Part shown: positions 63,282 to 64,000 of the stretch, piece by piece | Numbering within the stretch: position 1 is the stretch's first letter | How the letters are laid out: each line of letters begins with the position of its first letter | NCBI GenBank assembly: GCA_016617855.1 | Contig: JAECUM010003209.1 | Location: forward strand, 113,634 to 177,633 | DNA from: Megalonaias nervosa | Taxonomy: Eukaryota; Mollusca; Bivalvia; Unionida; Unionidae | Length of the DNA stretch: 64,000 nucleotides | Reading direction: 5' to 3' | Notes under the pieces: generated by a model | Databases searched by the model: none | Told to the model about the DNA's origin: nothing | The model's input: the letters and a program-made list of their open reading frames with translations, nothing else | Program-made: the position numbers and the translations under genes

Positions 63282-63786
63282 TTGTATAATGAAAAAACAG
63301 ATCATCGATTTCAATCATGTTTCAGAGAAATTCCAAAACAAGATGTGGACGCACTAATGCAATATTACAAATTTTATCATAAAAATCTTTGGTGTGTAAA
63401 ACAATGTTACAAGTATTATATTAGAATACTTCGAGTAATATCATATTTACCACTGCTAATGACTGGCTCTGGTATAAACTCAAGTGGAGCATCATTAAAC
63501 CCATTTTTGTTAATAATATCTGGTGTTGGTGTTTCTCTTGCAACAGCGTGGAAAAAAATTGAGCCTTGACTAATGAGACTAAAAGAATGCCTGCAAAACA
63601 GCAAGTGTCACTTATAAAAAGTTACTTGATCAGATATGATCTTATTTACGAGATGTAAAATATGATATGGACGATTTAATATGCGAGTTTCGTGTTATTG
63701 ACAGTTTGTTTAAAGATATTCTACCAATGAGAGTTAGCAGGTATGAGAAAAATTATCAAAAAAAGTATGGTGATGATGAGGTATGA
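63282..63786 (+). pseudogene. Membrane protein, frameshifted
   Basis: Contains YHKNLWCVKQCYKYYIRILR followed by hydrophobic segments VISYLPLLMTGSG and PFLLIISGVGVSLATAW. A stop near 63567 is followed in other frames by AKQQVSLIKSYLIRYD and, last, by RYEKNYQKKYGDDEV at the TIR edge. Corresponds to 27585-28121 of element 1 (same order: Y-x-K helix, two hydrophobic segments with TG-TG between, helical tail). Probably envelope- or assembly-associated; role unknown. Confidence 0.55.
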
Positions 63787-63793
63787 AATTTTA

Positions 63794-64000
63794 TCTAAAC
63801 TTTAAAAATAATCTGACATCTGAAACCTCACACATAAAAGAAATTGTCTGTCCTGATGGGGATATAGGCCTTGAGCCAGAATCCTCTTGTGGTGGAAAAA
63901 AAGTATAGTTGTTGGGAGAGGGATGGATGGGAGTCTCTGGGATAGGGAAATCATACTTAATGAGAGTCTCTGACACATGGGGATATAGTCCTTGAGCCAG
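63794..64000 (-). repeat. Right TIR of element 2 (cut by the window end)
   Basis: Reverse complement of 47691-47889 with a few substitutions and small indels. Its outer end may lie beyond base 64000. Confidence 0.88.

Larger units (their letters stand above)
47691..64000. mobile_element. Polinton/Maverick element 2 (at least 16.3 kb, right end at the window edge)
   Basis: Inverted repeats at 47691-47889 and 63794-64000 frame a second Polinton gene set: polymerase, PLA2/integrase with chromodomain, protease, LTxxQ protein, capsid, pVI-like, penton-like, ATPase, fibre-like and membrane genes. The TIRs may extend further, since the right one is cut by the window and no AG...CT terminus or target duplication can be confirmed. 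Nearly all large genes have stops or frameshifts, so this copy is older or more decayed than element 1. It shares no nucleotide-level TIR similarity with element 1. Confidence 0.9.

Noticed and set aside
1..64000. CRISPR arrays, bacterial operons, rRNA or tRNA genes
   Set aside because: No regularly spaced identical repeats, no Shine-Dalgarno-driven gene layout, and no rRNA or tRNA cloverleaf recognised.

Overview
This is a eukaryotic, metazoan window: AT-rich, intron-rich and full of interspersed repeats. One host gene is recognisable, the + strand exons of peroxisomal acyl-CoA thioesterase ACOT8 (exons at 6483, 11307, 16576, 18212 and 40686; splice phases agree at every junction; the C-terminus is Ser-Lys-Leu). 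The first coding exon was not found. The repeat spectrum (Polintons, DIRS1, a Gmr1-like gypsy element, degenerate ~140-bp tandem units) suits an aquatic invertebrate, perhaps a mollusc. That taxonomic guess is inference only.

Layout. 1-1.1 kb: two palindromic fold-back elements. 6.5-18.4 kb: four ACOT8 exons, with a decayed DIRS1-like retroelement (7.8-10.3 kb) in one intron and a ~140-bp repeat array in the next. 18.4-40.7 kb: a 22.3-kb intron before the last ACOT8 exon. It holds repeat arrays and a decayed minus-strand gypsy-type LTR retrotransposon (about 21.85-40.2 kb, LTR at 39744-40199). A complete 14.8-kb Polinton/Maverick element (element 1, 22381-37187) is inserted in that retrotransposon's integrase. 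Element 1 has 244-bp terminal inverted repeats and a 5-6-bp target duplication. 42.1-42.65 kb: a fragment that looks like a third, old Polinton polymerase. 43-47.6 kb: unexplained, partly GC-rich DNA. 47.69-64.0 kb: a second, diverged and more decayed Polinton (element 2) with ~200-bp TIRs; its right end touches the window edge.

Both Polintons carry a virus-like gene set. For assembly: a candidate major capsid protein, a penton-like protein, a pVI-like small protein, a protein with LTxxQ repeats, an adenain-like cysteine protease and an FtsK/HerA-type packaging ATPase. For attachment and membranes: a fibre-like protein with phage-tail-fibre repeats, a membrane protein and a parvovirus-like phospholipase A2 domain. 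For replication and insertion: a family B DNA polymerase and a retroviral-type integrase. Each also carries an HNH/NUMOD endonuclease. They differ in replication and layout. Element 1 has an unusual polymerase joined to an SF1 helicase and a C-terminal HNH domain, and separate phospholipase and integrase ORFs. Element 2 has a classic Polinton polymerase and a phospholipase that runs into a chromodomain integrase. In element 1 the polymerase core, integrase, protease, fibre and ATPase are open, while the capsid, penton-like and zinc-ribbon genes are broken. Almost every large gene of element 2 is broken. Both look like fossil or recently inactivated insertions.
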